A DNA stretch of 60,296 bases from Ruminococcus sp. JC304 (lineage in GTDB: Bacteria; Bacillota; Clostridia; Lachnospirales; Lachnospiraceae): positions 1,343,354-1,403,649 of the forward strand of contig HE978651.1 of assembly GCA_000285855.2 (NCBI GenBank), given 5' to 3'. Shown here piece after piece: positions 17,759 to 26,958 of the stretch. The position numbers were made by a program, and so were the translations under genes. The stretch's first letter is position 1. Each line of letters opens with the position of its first letter. Under the pieces are notes generated by a model. The model did no database searches and was not told the DNA's origin. It saw only the letters and a program-made list of their open reading frames with translations.

Positions 17759-19003
17759 ATGAGTAAAGTTTTAATTATCGGCGGCGGCGCCGCCGGAATG
17801 ATGGCAGGGGTTTTTGCAGCCCGAAACCATCATGAAGTTCATATATTAGAAAAAAACGAGAAACTTGGCAAGAAAGTATTTATTACAGGAAAAGGCAGAT
17901 GCAATGTGACAAATGCCTGCGACACAGAAGAACTCTTTCCTGCAATGATGAGCAATCCCAAGTTTCTTTACAGCAGCTTCTATTCATTTACTCCTCAGGA
18001 TGTAATGGAGTTCTTTGAGGAAGCGGGGGTTCCACTGAAAGTTGAAAGAGGAAACCGCGTTTTTCCACAGTCTGATCATTCCTCGGACATTATCCGTGCC
18101 CTGGAGCGGGAACTGAAGAAAGCAGGAGCAAAGATCCATCTTCACACTTCCGTAAAAGAAATCGTAAAAGAATCTGAAACAGATTCTGTAACAGGAGTTA
18201 TCCTGACAGATGGTACCTTCATGGAGGGCGATGCAGTCATTGTGGCCACAGGTGGATTCTCTTATCAGAGTACAGGCTCCACAGGTGACGGATATCGTTT
18301 CGCAAGAGAACTGGGACTGAAAGTCACAGACATTGCCCCCTCCCTTGTGCCATTAAAGACAAAAGAAGACTATATCCCTAAGCTTCAGGGACTTTCCCTT
18401 AAGAACACAGGTCTTACCATAAAGAATGGCAAGAAAGTGCTTTACGAGGATTTCGGAGAGATGATGTTCACCCATTTCGGAGTCACAGGCCCCATGATCC
18501 TCTCAGCCAGTGCACATATAGGCACAAAACTGGAAAAAGCACCAAATGGCGAGCTGTCCGCATACCTGGATCTAAAGCCTGCCCTTACAAAGGAACAGCT
18601 GGATGCCAGAATTCTCCGTGAATTTGAAGCAGGACCAAACAAACAGTTCAAGAACGTGATCGGCGTACTTTTTCCCTCATCTCTGACCCCGGTAATGCTG
18701 GAGTTGGGCGGTATCCCCGCAGAGAAGAAAATCCACGATATCTCCAGAGAGGAACGCCAGCACTTTATTGACCTTATAAAAGCCTTCCCCTTTACAATCA
18801 CAGGAATGGGTGAGTTCAAGGAAGCCATTATCACCAGAGGCGGTGTCTCTGTCAAAGAGATCAACCCGGGAACAATGGAATCAAAGAAAATCTCAGGCCT
18901 TTACTTCGCAGGCGAGGTACTGGATCTGGATGCAGTGACAGGCGGATACAACTTACAGATCGCATGGTCAACCGCATATCTGGCAGCACAGGCCATACAG
19001 TAA
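17759..19003 (+). CDS. NAD(P)/FAD-dependent oxidoreductase, HI0933/YhiN (BaiN-like) family
   Basis: A 414-residue flavoprotein. The N-terminal FAD-binding motif is LIIGGGAAGMMAG, followed by the family signature KKVFITGKGRCNVTN and a C-terminal FAD-contact region with YFAGEVLDLDAVTGGYNLQIAW. CAGGAG precedes the ATG. Members are common in Clostridia directly upstream of cmk-ispH-S1, as here. One homologue has been linked to bile-acid reduction, but the general role of the family is unsettled and nothing in this context suggests bile acids. Confidence 0.9.
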   Translation: MSKVLIIGGGAAGMMAGVFAARNHHEVHILEKNEKLGKKVFITGKGRCNVTNACDTEELFPAMMSNPKFLYSSFYSFTPQDVMEFFEEAGVPLKVERGNRVFPQSDHSSDIIRALERELKKAGAKIHLHTSVKEIVKESETDSVTGVILTDGTFMEGDAVIVATGGFSYQSTGSTGDGYRFARELGLKVTDIAPSLVPLKTKEDYIPKLQGLSLKNTGLTIKNGKKVLYEDFGEMMFTHFGVTGPMILSASAHIGTKLEKAPNGELSAYLDLKPALTKEQLDARILREFEAGPNKQFKNVIGVLFPSSLTPVMLELGGIPAEKKIHDISREERQHFIDLIKAFPFTITGMGEFKEAIITRGGVSVKEINPGTMESKKISGLYFAGEVLDLDAVTGGYNLQIAWSTAYLAAQAIQ

Positions 19004-19011
19004 GCAAATTA

Positions 19012-19089
19012 AGCAATTCCACAAAATAATGCAATCAGGACTTCGCGCTATGATGGACTGGATTGCCTACAGTATTTTATGGAATTGCT
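19012..19089. repeat. nested inverted repeat upstream of cmk
   Basis: AGCAATTCCACAAAAT (19012-19027) pairs with ATTTTATGGAATTGCT (19074-19089) with one G-T type mismatch. GCAATC (19031-19036) pairs with GATTGC (19061-19066) inside it. The transcript would form a long hairpin. It could be a terminator-like structure for the flavoprotein gene or a small dispersed repeat. Confidence 0.6.
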
Positions 19090-19152
19090 ATATAACTATG
19101 ATATGATTCGACTATACGTTATTAAACAATAGAAACAGGAGGAATCACAAAA

Positions 19153-19824
19153 ATGGGATGTAACATAGCCATCGACGGACCTGCAGGAGCAGGTAAGAGT
19201 ACCATTGCAAAGAAAGTAGCAAAGAAATTATCATTTATCTATGTGGATACAGGAGCCATGTACAGAGCAATGGCTTTATATCTTCTGAACCACGGAGTGA
19301 ACGGAGACAGCCAGGAGGAGATTGAAGCAGTATGTTCCGGCGCTGACGTTTCCATTGAATACAAGGACGGAGAGCAGATCGTACTTCTCAACGGAGAGAA
19401 TGTGAATTCCATGCTCCGCACAGAGCAGGTGGGAAATATGGCATCCAAGAGCTCCGCAAACCCGAAGGTAAGAGAACATCTCCTGAAGCTTCAGAGAACT
19501 CTTGCTGAGAAAAATGACGTAGTTATGGATGGCAGAGATATCGGCGCAACCATCCTTCCAAATGCAGAAGTAAAGATTTACCTTACAGCAAGCGCGGACA
19601 CCAGAGCCAGGAGAAGAGCACTGGAATATGAGCAGAAAGGCGAACCCTTTGATCTGGACCAGATCCGCAAAGACATCATCGAGCGTGATGAACGTGATAT
19701 GAACCGCGCAGTCTCCCCTCTGAAGCAGGCAGATGACGCAGTGCTCGTTGATTCCTCTGAGATGGGTATCGATGATGTTGTAGATGCTATTCTTGATGTG
19801 TATAATAAGAAGCTACAGAAATAA
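19153..19824 (+). CDS. cmk: cytidylate kinase
   Basis: A 223-residue (d)CMP kinase. The P-loop is IDGPAGAGKSTIAK at the N terminus, and the CMP-binding regions VDTGAMYRAMA and DGRDIGATILPNA are clear. The lid-region arginines lie in RARRRALE. It converts CMP/dCMP to the diphosphates in the cytoplasm. AGGAGG lies upstream of the ATG. The order cmk-ispH-S1 is a common clostridial arrangement. Confidence 0.97.
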   Translation: MGCNIAIDGPAGAGKSTIAKKVAKKLSFIYVDTGAMYRAMALYLLNHGVNGDSQEEIEAVCSGADVSIEYKDGEQIVLLNGENVNSMLRTEQVGNMASKSSANPKVREHLLKLQRTLAEKNDVVMDGRDIGATILPNAEVKIYLTASADTRARRRALEYEQKGEPFDLDQIRKDIIERDERDMNRAVSPLKQADDAVLVDSSEMGIDDVVDAILDVYNKKLQK

Positions 19825-19962
19825 CGGTCAGGCGGACAGATTATCTGTTTCAGACTACGCTATTTGCCCAGGATCAAATAACTGCCTGTAGTTCATTAGA
19901 GGAGCGGTTATTCGGTTAAATTCCGGAAGAATGGCAATGAATATAAATTAAGAGGATTAGTC

Positions 19963-20841
19963 ATGAAAGTAAAAGTAGCAGAGACAGCAGGCTTCTGCTT
20001 CGGTGTCAAACGTGCAGTAGACAAAGTCTATGAACTGATCGGCACAGAACAGAAACCAATCTTCACTCTGGGTCCGATCATCCACAATGAAGGCGTAGTA
20101 GCGGATCTGGAAGCCCGTGGCGTCCACGTTATCACAGAAACAGACCTGGATTCCCCGGATGATACCCTGCAGAACGGAACAGTAGTCATTCGCTCTCACG
20201 GCGTATGCAAACCCATCTACGATAAGCTGAAAGAAAAAAACATCTCCTACGTAGATGTGACCTGCCCCTTTGTCCTGAAGATCCACAGGATCGTGGAAAA
20301 AGAAAGCCTTGCAGGAAACCATATCATCATCATCGGCGACAAAGACCACCCCGAAGTACAGGGCATCTGCGGCTGGTGCCAGGGACCGTACACGGTGATC
20401 AGAAACAAAGAAGAAGCCGAAGCATTTGTACCCCCAAAAGGCAAAAAAATAAGTATTGTGTCCCAGACGACATTTAATTACAACAAATTTAAAGATTTAG
20501 TTGAAATTCTTTGCAAAAAGAGGTATGATAATAATGTTTTAAATATTCTCAATATTTTAAACACTATTTGTAATGCTACCGAAGAACGGCAGAGAGAAGC
20601 AAAAAACATAGCCGGAGAGGTAGACACTATGCTGGTCGTAGGCGGCCGGCACAGTTCCAATACTCAAAAGCTGTTTGAAATATGTAAAAAGGAATGTGGA
20701 AATACTTACTATATACAAACACCTGTAGACTTGGATTCTGAAATGTTCCAATGCAGTAGTTATGTAGGTATTACAGCAGGGGCTTCCACCCCAAACAAAA
20801 TTATTGAGGAGGTTCAAGAACATGTCAGAATTAAGTTTTGA
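19963..20841 (+). CDS. ispH: 4-hydroxy-3-methylbut-2-enyl diphosphate reductase
   Basis: A 292-residue IspH (LytB), the last step of the MEP isoprenoid pathway. The three cluster cysteines lie in FCFGVKRAV, DVTCPFV and NTICNATEERQ. Substrate motifs HNEGVV, SHGV, HPEVQGI, SQTTFN and ITAGASTPNK are present. AGAGGA precedes the ATG. The 3' third (about 20450-20820) is richer in AT and uses different codons from the 5' part, and NILNILN just before NTICNAT looks like a short internal duplication. The last 20 bases overlap the S1 gene; in many Clostridia the two are fused. Confidence 0.96.
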   Translation: MKVKVAETAGFCFGVKRAVDKVYELIGTEQKPIFTLGPIIHNEGVVADLEARGVHVITETDLDSPDDTLQNGTVVIRSHGVCKPIYDKLKEKNISYVDVTCPFVLKIHRIVEKESLAGNHIIIIGDKDHPEVQGICGWCQGPYTVIRNKEEAEAFVPPKGKKISIVSQTTFNYNKFKDLVEILCKKRYDNNVLNILNILNTICNATEERQREAKNIAGEVDTMLVVGGRHSSNTQKLFEICKKECGNTYYIQTPVDLDSEMFQCSSYVGITAGASTPNKIIEEVQEHVRIKF

Positions 20842-21898
20842 ACAAATGCTGGAAGATTCCGTAAAGACTATCAGAAATGGAGAGATTGTACAGGGTACTG
20901 TCATCGATGTAAAAGAAGATGAGATTATTCTGAATATCGGTTATAAAGCAGACGGTATTATCACAAAGAACGAATACTCTAACGATGCAAGCCTTGTACT
21001 CACAGATGCTGTCCACGTTGGAGACACAATGGAAGCAAAAGTTCTCAAAGTCAATGACGGAGAAGGTCAGGTAACTCTTACTTACAAGAGACTGGCAGCA
21101 GAGAAAGGCAACAAACGTCTTGAAGAAGCATTTGAGAATCAGGAAGTATTAAAAGCTCCTGTAACTCAGGTACTTGACGGCGGACTTTGTGTAAACGTAG
21201 ACGAAGCAAGAGTATTCATTCCTGCAAGTCTGGTTTCCGACACATACGAGAAAGACCTTTCTAAATATGCAGATCAGGAGATCGAATTTGTTATTACAGA
21301 ATTCAATCCGAGAAGACGCCGCATTATCGGTAATCGTAAGCAGCTTCTTCTTGCTGAAAAAGCAGAAAAACAGAAAGAATTAATGGAAAAGATCCATGTT
21401 GGTGACACTGTTGAAGGTGTTGTTAAGAATGTTACAGATTTCGGTGCATTCGTTGACCTTGGCGGTGCAGACGGACTTCTTCACATTTCCGAAATGTCCT
21501 GGGGCAGAGTAGAGAATCCAAAGAAGGTATTCACTGTTGGCGAGAAGCTGAAAGTTCTGATCAAGGATATCAATGGAGATAAGATTGCACTTTCCCTCAA
21601 ATTCCCGGAAGCAAATCCATGGCTCACAGCAGCTGAGGACTTCGCTGTAGGAAACGTAGTAAAAGGTAAAGTTGCACGTATGACAGACTTCGGCGCATTC
21701 GTAGAACTTGCACCAGGTGTAGATGCACTTCTTCACGTATCTCAGATCTCCAGAGAGCACGTTGCAAAACCAGCAGACGTACTGTCAATCGGACAGGAGA
21801 TCGAAGCTAAAGTTGTTGACTTCAACGGCGAAGACAAGAAGATCAGCTTGAGCATGAAAGCTCTTGAGGCACCGGTTGAGGAAGCTACAGAAGAATAA
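20822..21898 (+). CDS. rpsA: ribosomal protein S1-type RNA-binding protein, four S1 domains
   Basis: A 358-residue protein with four S1 (OB-fold) domains at about residues 18-90, 105-172, 192-260 and 277-347. The last two have the canonical VTDFGAFVDLGG / MTDFGAFVELAPG core. The start at 20822 (MSELSFEQ) has GAGGAGG upstream, lying within the ispH coding end, so translation is probably coupled. It ends in an acidic tail. It binds mRNA at the ribosome or acts as a general RNA-binding factor; low-GC Firmicutes S1 homologues are shorter than the six-domain E. coli protein. Confidence 0.93.
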   Translation: MSELSFEQMLEDSVKTIRNGEIVQGTVIDVKEDEIILNIGYKADGIITKNEYSNDASLVLTDAVHVGDTMEAKVLKVNDGEGQVTLTYKRLAAEKGNKRLEEAFENQEVLKAPVTQVLDGGLCVNVDEARVFIPASLVSDTYEKDLSKYADQEIEFVITEFNPRRRRIIGNRKQLLLAEKAEKQKELMEKIHVGDTVEGVVKNVTDFGAFVDLGGADGLLHISEMSWGRVENPKKVFTVGEKLKVLIKDINGDKIALSLKFPEANPWLTAAEDFAVGNVVKGKVARMTDFGAFVELAPGVDALLHVSQISREHVAKPADVLSIGQEIEAKVVDFNGEDKKISLSMKALEAPVEEATEE

Positions 21899-21931
21899 TT
21901 TCTTTATACAGAATTGTAGTGAAATTGATAA

Positions 21932-21975
21932 ACACCATCTTTGCATAATCAGATTTATGCCAAGATGGTGTTTTT
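21932..21975. terminator. strong terminator between convergent genes
   Basis: AAACACCATCTT (21932-21943) pairs with AAGATGGTGTTT (21964-21975), continued inward by GCATAA/TTATGC. A T-run follows on the plus strand. It ends the ispH-S1 transcript and may also serve the minus-strand gene at 21988. Confidence 0.9.
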
Positions 21976-21987
21976 GTTTTGGGAAAA

Positions 21988-23007
21988 TTATTTTAATGTG
22001 TTCAGCAAATAGGGAAGTGCATGTTCCAGATATTGTTTCTGCTTCAACGGATCGCTTAGAAAAATATGGGAGCATGTAAACCAGGTATAGCAGGTATCTT
22101 TAGTAGCCGCTTTCCGGTGTTTCTTATCGATTCCGGATCCAAGGGCTTTGGGAATAACTGTGTCTTCCTCCGGAAGATAATAGTAGTCCTTTGGATTGGC
22201 GTAATATTGTTTCAGTTTACCGTCTACTGTTTTGATAATAAATTTTATTGTTTCTTTTTCTCCTGTGAGATAAAACTGTTCATTTCCGTTGGAGAATTTC
22301 TGTGGAAGTTTATAAGGAAGTGTTAATTCCAGAATTAAATTTTCATCATCCAGTTCCGCATATGTAACCTCATACTCAGAATCATAAATGCACAGATAAC
22401 TGAGCATTTCAAAAATTCTTCCAAGTCCAAGCACATCTTCCAGGTTATGACCGAGAATTTCTTCTGCCGTAATGGCATCTCGTTTTTTCAGAAAATCTTT
22501 ATAAAGCTGAATGCATTCTTTCCCATTGTTATAAATTCGATTTTTGATTCCGAGAAATTCTTCCAGACATGGTTGTTTCAGAGCAGGCAGCTTCAGAAGT
22601 GCTTTCAAAGGCTTCAGAGTCAGATATAAATCCAGGGACATTTTGTGCTCAAAAGGAGAGGACAGTCCGTATTTTTCGTATCTTGCTTCCAGATAGGGTT
22701 GGTCAAATCGCTCTCCGTTGTAAGAAATCAGCAAATCACTTTGTTGAAGAAATTGTGAAAAAATTCTCAGAATTGTTTCTTCTTCTTTGTCACTTTCGGC
22801 CATCCATTGGTGAAAATACCAAGTTTCATCTTCAATTCCAACAGCTCCGATCAGGTACAAAAACGTGGATTTTCGGGATAATCCGGTGGTTTCTATGTCA
22901 TAAAAAACAGGTGAAAAATTGTATTTTTGGAAGAATTTTCCGGTGAAAAATTTAACAGTCTCAAAGTCCGGAAACCCTTGTAAAATGGGCATTTTTTTAA
23001 CAATCAT
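21988..23007 (-). CDS. ribonuclease H-like/exonuclease-fold protein (YprB family)
   Basis: A 339-residue protein whose first ~190 residues match the RNase H-like exonuclease fold seen in YprB. The acidic motif FYDIETTGLSRKSTFLYLIG lies near residues 37-56, and downstream acidic residues are in SYNGERFDQPYL and HNLEDVLGLG. It predicts a 3'-5' exonuclease-type nucleic-acid-processing activity, not experimentally settled for the family. The only ribosome-site-like sequence (AGGAAAGGA) is 10-15 bp ahead of the ATG. It is monocistronic on the minus strand. Confidence 0.8.
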   Translation of the reverse strand: MIVKKMPILQGFPDFETVKFFTGKFFQKYNFSPVFYDIETTGLSRKSTFLYLIGAVGIEDETWYFHQWMAESDKEEETILRIFSQFLQQSDLLISYNGERFDQPYLEARYEKYGLSSPFEHKMSLDLYLTLKPLKALLKLPALKQPCLEEFLGIKNRIYNNGKECIQLYKDFLKKRDAITAEEILGHNLEDVLGLGRIFEMLSYLCIYDSEYEVTYAELDDENLILELTLPYKLPQKFSNGNEQFYLTGEKETIKFIIKTVDGKLKQYYANPKDYYYLPEEDTVIPKALGSGIDKKHRKAATKDTCYTWFTCSHIFLSDPLKQKQYLEHALPYLLNTLK

Positions 23008-23139
23008 GTTAAGAATTTTCCTTTCCTAAATTGTATTTAATTATACACAAGAAATTAGAAATTGGGTAGTGATTTTTTGAAAAAAATGGTTTATAGTATA
23101 AATATAATTAAAAAAATATATCAAAAAGGAAGAAAAAGC

Positions 23140-24003
23140 ATGTGGGATTTAACTGTTTGCGGGATTGATTTTTATCATCTTATGAACTGGTTGATTATAT
23201 ACAGTTTTTTTGGCTGGGTATGGGAAACCTGTTATGTATCTGTTAAAAGCGGCAAATTTGTAAACCGTGGTTTTATCAATGGACCCTTATGTACCATATA
23301 TGGATTTGGGGCGGTATCTGTGTATGTGATCCTGAGACCCTTTAGCGACAATCTTCTGTATCTGTATCTGGGAGGAGTCGTTGTGGCAACTGCGCTGGAG
23401 TATGTGACAGCCGTATTGATGGAGTCTATTTTTCATACATCCTGGTGGGATTACAGTGATAATAAATTTAATTTCCAGGGACGTATCTGTCTGGGAGCAT
23501 CCCTTGGCTGGGGGGCATTTACAGTGATTCTGTTTAAGGTGTTGCATCCTCTTGTGGAATCCATTGTGATCCTGTATCCGGTTTACGTAGGTGAGATCGG
23601 CATATGTGTGATAGGAGTGGGATATGTTGTGGATTTTGCTTTTTCAGCAGCTACAGCTTTCCGTATTCACGAGAAACTGCCTGTTATTGAGGCGGCTATG
23701 GAGCAGGCAAAGGGCGAAATGCTTGTGAAAATGCATGAGAAGATTGCCAGTGTTGGTTTTGCCAAAGAAGCTACGCTTGAGAGTGTAAAAGAACGCCTGG
23801 GAGATGTGGAAGTCCTTAAAGAAATGGAACAGAAACGTGCTGCAATTACAGCAGAGATCAGTGCAGAGCTTCAGAAGAGAAAAGAAGCTATGGCAGCAAA
23901 GGTCGGTCACAATATGCAGCGTTTCGTAAAAGCATATCCAAATCTGAACCGCGGATACAAATTACATAATCTGAAGAACCTGAGAAACAAAAAAGAAAAA
24001 TAA
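23140..24003 (+). CDS. putative ABC-transporter-like permease, CmpB family membrane protein
   Basis: A 287-residue membrane protein with about five hydrophobic segments in the first 190 residues (for example MNWLIIYSFFGWVWETCYV). A long helical, charged C-terminal tail of ~100 residues follows, with coiled-coil character. The family signature includes FVNRGFINGPLCTIYGFG. The start at 23140 (MWDLTVC) has AAGGAAG upstream; the longer in-frame start at 23062 lacks one. The family is annotated as a putative ABC transporter permease but has no proven function. It stands 39 bp before rnfC and may share a transcript with it. Confidence 0.8.
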   Translation: MWDLTVCGIDFYHLMNWLIIYSFFGWVWETCYVSVKSGKFVNRGFINGPLCTIYGFGAVSVYVILRPFSDNLLYLYLGGVVVATALEYVTAVLMESIFHTSWWDYSDNKFNFQGRICLGASLGWGAFTVILFKVLHPLVESIVILYPVYVGEIGICVIGVGYVVDFAFSAATAFRIHEKLPVIEAAMEQAKGEMLVKMHEKIASVGFAKEATLESVKERLGDVEVLKEMEQKRAAITAEISAELQKRKEAMAAKVGHNMQRFVKAYPNLNRGYKLHNLKNLRNKKEK

Positions 24004-24042
24004 AGCGTTTTCGGATGCTTAATATAAAAAGGAGGGAACAAA

Positions 24043-25359
24043 ATGGGAATTTTAACCTTTAAGGGTGGTGTTCATCCTTATGACGGAAAAGAATTATCCA
24101 AGAACAGTCCGGTAGTGAAATATCTGCCTAAGGGAGATATGGTATATCCTCTTTCACAGCATATCGGTGCGCCGGCCGCGCCTGTAGTTCAGAAAGGAGA
24201 CCATGTGCTTGCAGGCCAGAAGATTGCGGACGCTGCAGGCTTTGTGTCATCACCGATCCATGCATCTGTTTCCGGTACAGTTAAGGGAATGGAACCCAGA
24301 CTGACAGCAACGGGTTCCATGGTCAATTCCATTATCATTGAAAATGACCAGCAGTATGAAAGTGTGGAATTTACTCCTGCACGACTGGAAGATCTTTCGA
24401 AAGAGGAAATTCTGGCGAGAATTAAAGAAGGCGGAGTTGTGGGAATGGGCGGTGCCGGATTCCCCACACAGGTAAAGCTTGCGCCAAAGGAACCGGAGAA
24501 GATCGATCATATTCTTGTAAATGGTGCCGAGTGTGAGCCTTATCTTACCAGCGACTACAGAAGAATGCTGGATGACTCTGAAAAGCTGATCGAAGGCTTA
24601 AGAGTTATGCTGAAGCTTTTTGACAATGCGAAGGGATACATCTGTATTGAGGATAACAAGCCTGACTGTATTGCCAAGCTGAAAGAAATGGTAAAAGATA
24701 TTCCACGTATTGAAGTAGCAGAGCTGATGACCAAGTACCCACAGGGTGGTGAGCGTTTCCTGATCAAGGCTGTCACAGACAGAGAGATTAATTCTTCAAT
24801 GCTTCCGGCAGATGCAGGATGCGTAGTTGATAACGTAGATACCGTAATCGCTGTTTATGAAGCCGTTATCCTTGGAAAACCTGTTATGGACCGTATCGTA
24901 ACAGTAACAGGACAGGGGATTAAGAATCCCCAGAACTTTGATGTTCTTTCCGGAACAGATATGGCAGAACTGATTGAAGCTGCCGGTGGACTGACAGATA
25001 ATGTATCCAAAGTAATCTCAGGTGGTCCTATGATGGGATTTGCCATGTATGACACTCATGTACCATGTATCAAGACCAGTTCCGCATGTCTCTGTCTGGA
25101 GAAGGATGATGTGGCAGATGCCCAACAGACTGCATGTATTAACTGCGGCAGATGTGTAGGAGTCTGTCCCGGCCATGTCATTCCTGCAAGACTTGCAACC
25201 TTTGCAGAGCATGGTGACATGGAGAGCTTCCAGAAATTTGACGGTATGGAGTGCTGCGAATGTGGCTGCTGCAGTTATATCTGTCCAGCCAAGCGTCCGC
25301 TGACCCAGATGATCAAATCTATGCGTAAGATGGTTCTGGCAAGCCGTAAGAAAAAGTAA
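24043..25359 (+). CDS. rnfC: Rnf electron transport complex subunit C
   Basis: A 438-residue peripheral subunit of the ion-translocating ferredoxin:NAD+ oxidoreductase. It carries NADH/FMN-site glycine motifs (GVVGMGGAGFPTQVK) and two [4Fe-4S] motifs near the C terminus, CINCGRCVGVCP and CCECGCCSYICP. It starts with the family-typical TFKGGVHP. AAGGAGG precedes the ATG. It is first of six contiguous rnf genes in the order C-D-G-E-A-B usual for Clostridia. It catalyses electron transfer to NAD+. Confidence 0.97.
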   Translation: MGILTFKGGVHPYDGKELSKNSPVVKYLPKGDMVYPLSQHIGAPAAPVVQKGDHVLAGQKIADAAGFVSSPIHASVSGTVKGMEPRLTATGSMVNSIIIENDQQYESVEFTPARLEDLSKEEILARIKEGGVVGMGGAGFPTQVKLAPKEPEKIDHILVNGAECEPYLTSDYRRMLDDSEKLIEGLRVMLKLFDNAKGYICIEDNKPDCIAKLKEMVKDIPRIEVAELMTKYPQGGERFLIKAVTDREINSSMLPADAGCVVDNVDTVIAVYEAVILGKPVMDRIVTVTGQGIKNPQNFDVLSGTDMAELIEAAGGLTDNVSKVISGGPMMGFAMYDTHVPCIKTSSACLCLEKDDVADAQQTACINCGRCVGVCPGHVIPARLATFAEHGDMESFQKFDGMECCECGCCSYICPAKRPLTQMIKSMRKMVLASRKKK

Positions 25360-25375
25360 AAGGGGGATATAATAA

Positions 25376-26353
25376 ATGGATCAGATGTTACATGTATCAT
25401 CCAATCCCCATGTCCGGGATAAGATGACAACAAGCAAAATCATGCAGCTTGTGGTACTGGCACTTCTGCCGACCACACTGTTTGGAATTTATAATTTTGG
25501 CCTTCGCGCCTTACTGGTAGTAGTGATCACCGTTGCTTCCAGTGTATTCTTTGAGTGGATCTATGACAAGCTGATGCATAAGAAGAACACAATTACAGAC
25601 TTCAGTGCAGTTGTTACAGGTTTGCTGCTTGCATTAAATATGCCTGTGTCTATTCCGCTTTGGATGCCTGTACTTGGCAGTGCATTTGCGATTATCGTTG
25701 TAAAACAGCTTTTCGGTGGTCTGGGACAGAACTTCATGAACCCGGCACTTGCAGGAAGATGTTTCCTGATGATCTCTTTCGCAGGAAAGATGACAGATTT
25801 CGCAGTAAGCGACAGCTTCAGAGGTGTAGTAGATACTGTATCCGGTGCAACTCCTCTGGCAGCTCTGAAACAGAATGGATTTACAGACAGTTCTGTATCT
25901 GTATTACATATGTTTATCGGTGATATCCAGGGAACCATCGGTGAGACTTCTGCCCTTGCAATCCTGATCGGAGCTGCGATCCTTCTGGTTTTCAAGGTGA
26001 TCGATCTGAAGATCCCGCTTACCTATATTGGAAGTTTCGCAGTATTTGTAATCCTTTACATGCTTGGAACAGGTAAGGGATTTGACGTGAACTATCTGTT
26101 CAGCCACATCTTCGGCGGTGGTCTTATGCTTGGTGCATGGTTTATGGCTACAGACTATGTCACAACACCGATCACACCAAGAGGACAGTACGTATACGGT
26201 GTCTGTCTTGGTGTACTGACTGCGATTTTCCGTCTCTTTGGCGGTTCCGCAGAGGGCGTATCCTATGCGATTATTTTCTGCAACCTGTTAGTTCCGATGA
26301 TCGAACGTGTGACCCGTCACCCGGCATTTGGGAAAGGGGGCAAAAAAGCATGA
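25376..26353 (+). CDS. rnfD: Rnf complex subunit D
   Basis: A 325-residue integral membrane subunit with about nine to ten helices. The covalent FMN site is the threonine at residue 159 in VSGATPL. Other conserved parts are GLGQNFMNPALAGRCF and TTPITPRGQ. The ATG lies 17 bp after rnfC with GGGGGAT upstream. It is part of the membrane core that couples electron flow to Na+ or H+ translocation. Confidence 0.97.
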   Translation: MDQMLHVSSNPHVRDKMTTSKIMQLVVLALLPTTLFGIYNFGLRALLVVVITVASSVFFEWIYDKLMHKKNTITDFSAVVTGLLLALNMPVSIPLWMPVLGSAFAIIVVKQLFGGLGQNFMNPALAGRCFLMISFAGKMTDFAVSDSFRGVVDTVSGATPLAALKQNGFTDSSVSVLHMFIGDIQGTIGETSALAILIGAAILLVFKVIDLKIPLTYIGSFAVFVILYMLGTGKGFDVNYLFSHIFGGGLMLGAWFMATDYVTTPITPRGQYVYGVCLGVLTAIFRLFGGSAEGVSYAIIFCNLLVPMIERVTRHPAFGKGGKKA

Positions 26354-26958
26354 GTAACAGAATTATCAAAGATACGATCGCTATTACAGTGATTACACTT
26401 GTTGCCGGACTCGCACTTGGTGTAGTTCAGGATATTACAGCAGATCCTATTGCAAAGCAGGAAGCTCAGGCGAAACAGGATGCGTATAAGGCAGTATTTG
26501 CAGATGCGGACAGCTTTGAGACAGTGGATGTGGATGCAGATGCCATGCAGTCTTATCTGGATGAAAATGGATATGCGGCACAGTCCATAGATGAAACTAT
26601 GCTTGCAAAAGATGCTTCAGGCAATGAACTGGGATATGCATTTACAGTAACTACTTCTGAAGGTTACGGCGGAGATATCCAGTTTGCAATGGGTATCCAG
26701 GATGACGGTACTTTAAATGGAATTTCCATTCTTTCCATAGGTGAGACTGCAGGTCTTGGTATGAGAGCAAACACAGATGCATTTAAGGATCAGTTCAAAG
26801 ATAAGAAAGTAGATAAATTTGAATATACAAAGACCGGTGCCACAGCGGATAACCAGATCGATGCGTTAAGTGGTGCCACTATTACAACGAATGCCATGAC
26901 AAACGGTGTCAATGCCGGATTATGTGCGTTCCAGTATGAGAAAGGGGGAAATCAGTGA
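26350..26958 (+). CDS. rnfG: Rnf complex subunit G
   Basis: A 202-residue subunit with one N-terminal membrane helix and an extracytoplasmic FMN domain. The FMN is expected on Thr177 in the motif LSGATITT. The ATG overlaps the rnfD stop by 4 bp (ATGA), implying translational coupling. A longer upstream reading frame overlapping rnfD is not the gene. Confidence 0.96.
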   Translation: MSNRIIKDTIAITVITLVAGLALGVVQDITADPIAKQEAQAKQDAYKAVFADADSFETVDVDADAMQSYLDENGYAAQSIDETMLAKDASGNELGYAFTVTTSEGYGGDIQFAMGIQDDGTLNGISILSIGETAGLGMRANTDAFKDQFKDKKVDKFEYTKTGATADNQIDALSGATITTNAMTNGVNAGLCAFQYEKGGNQ

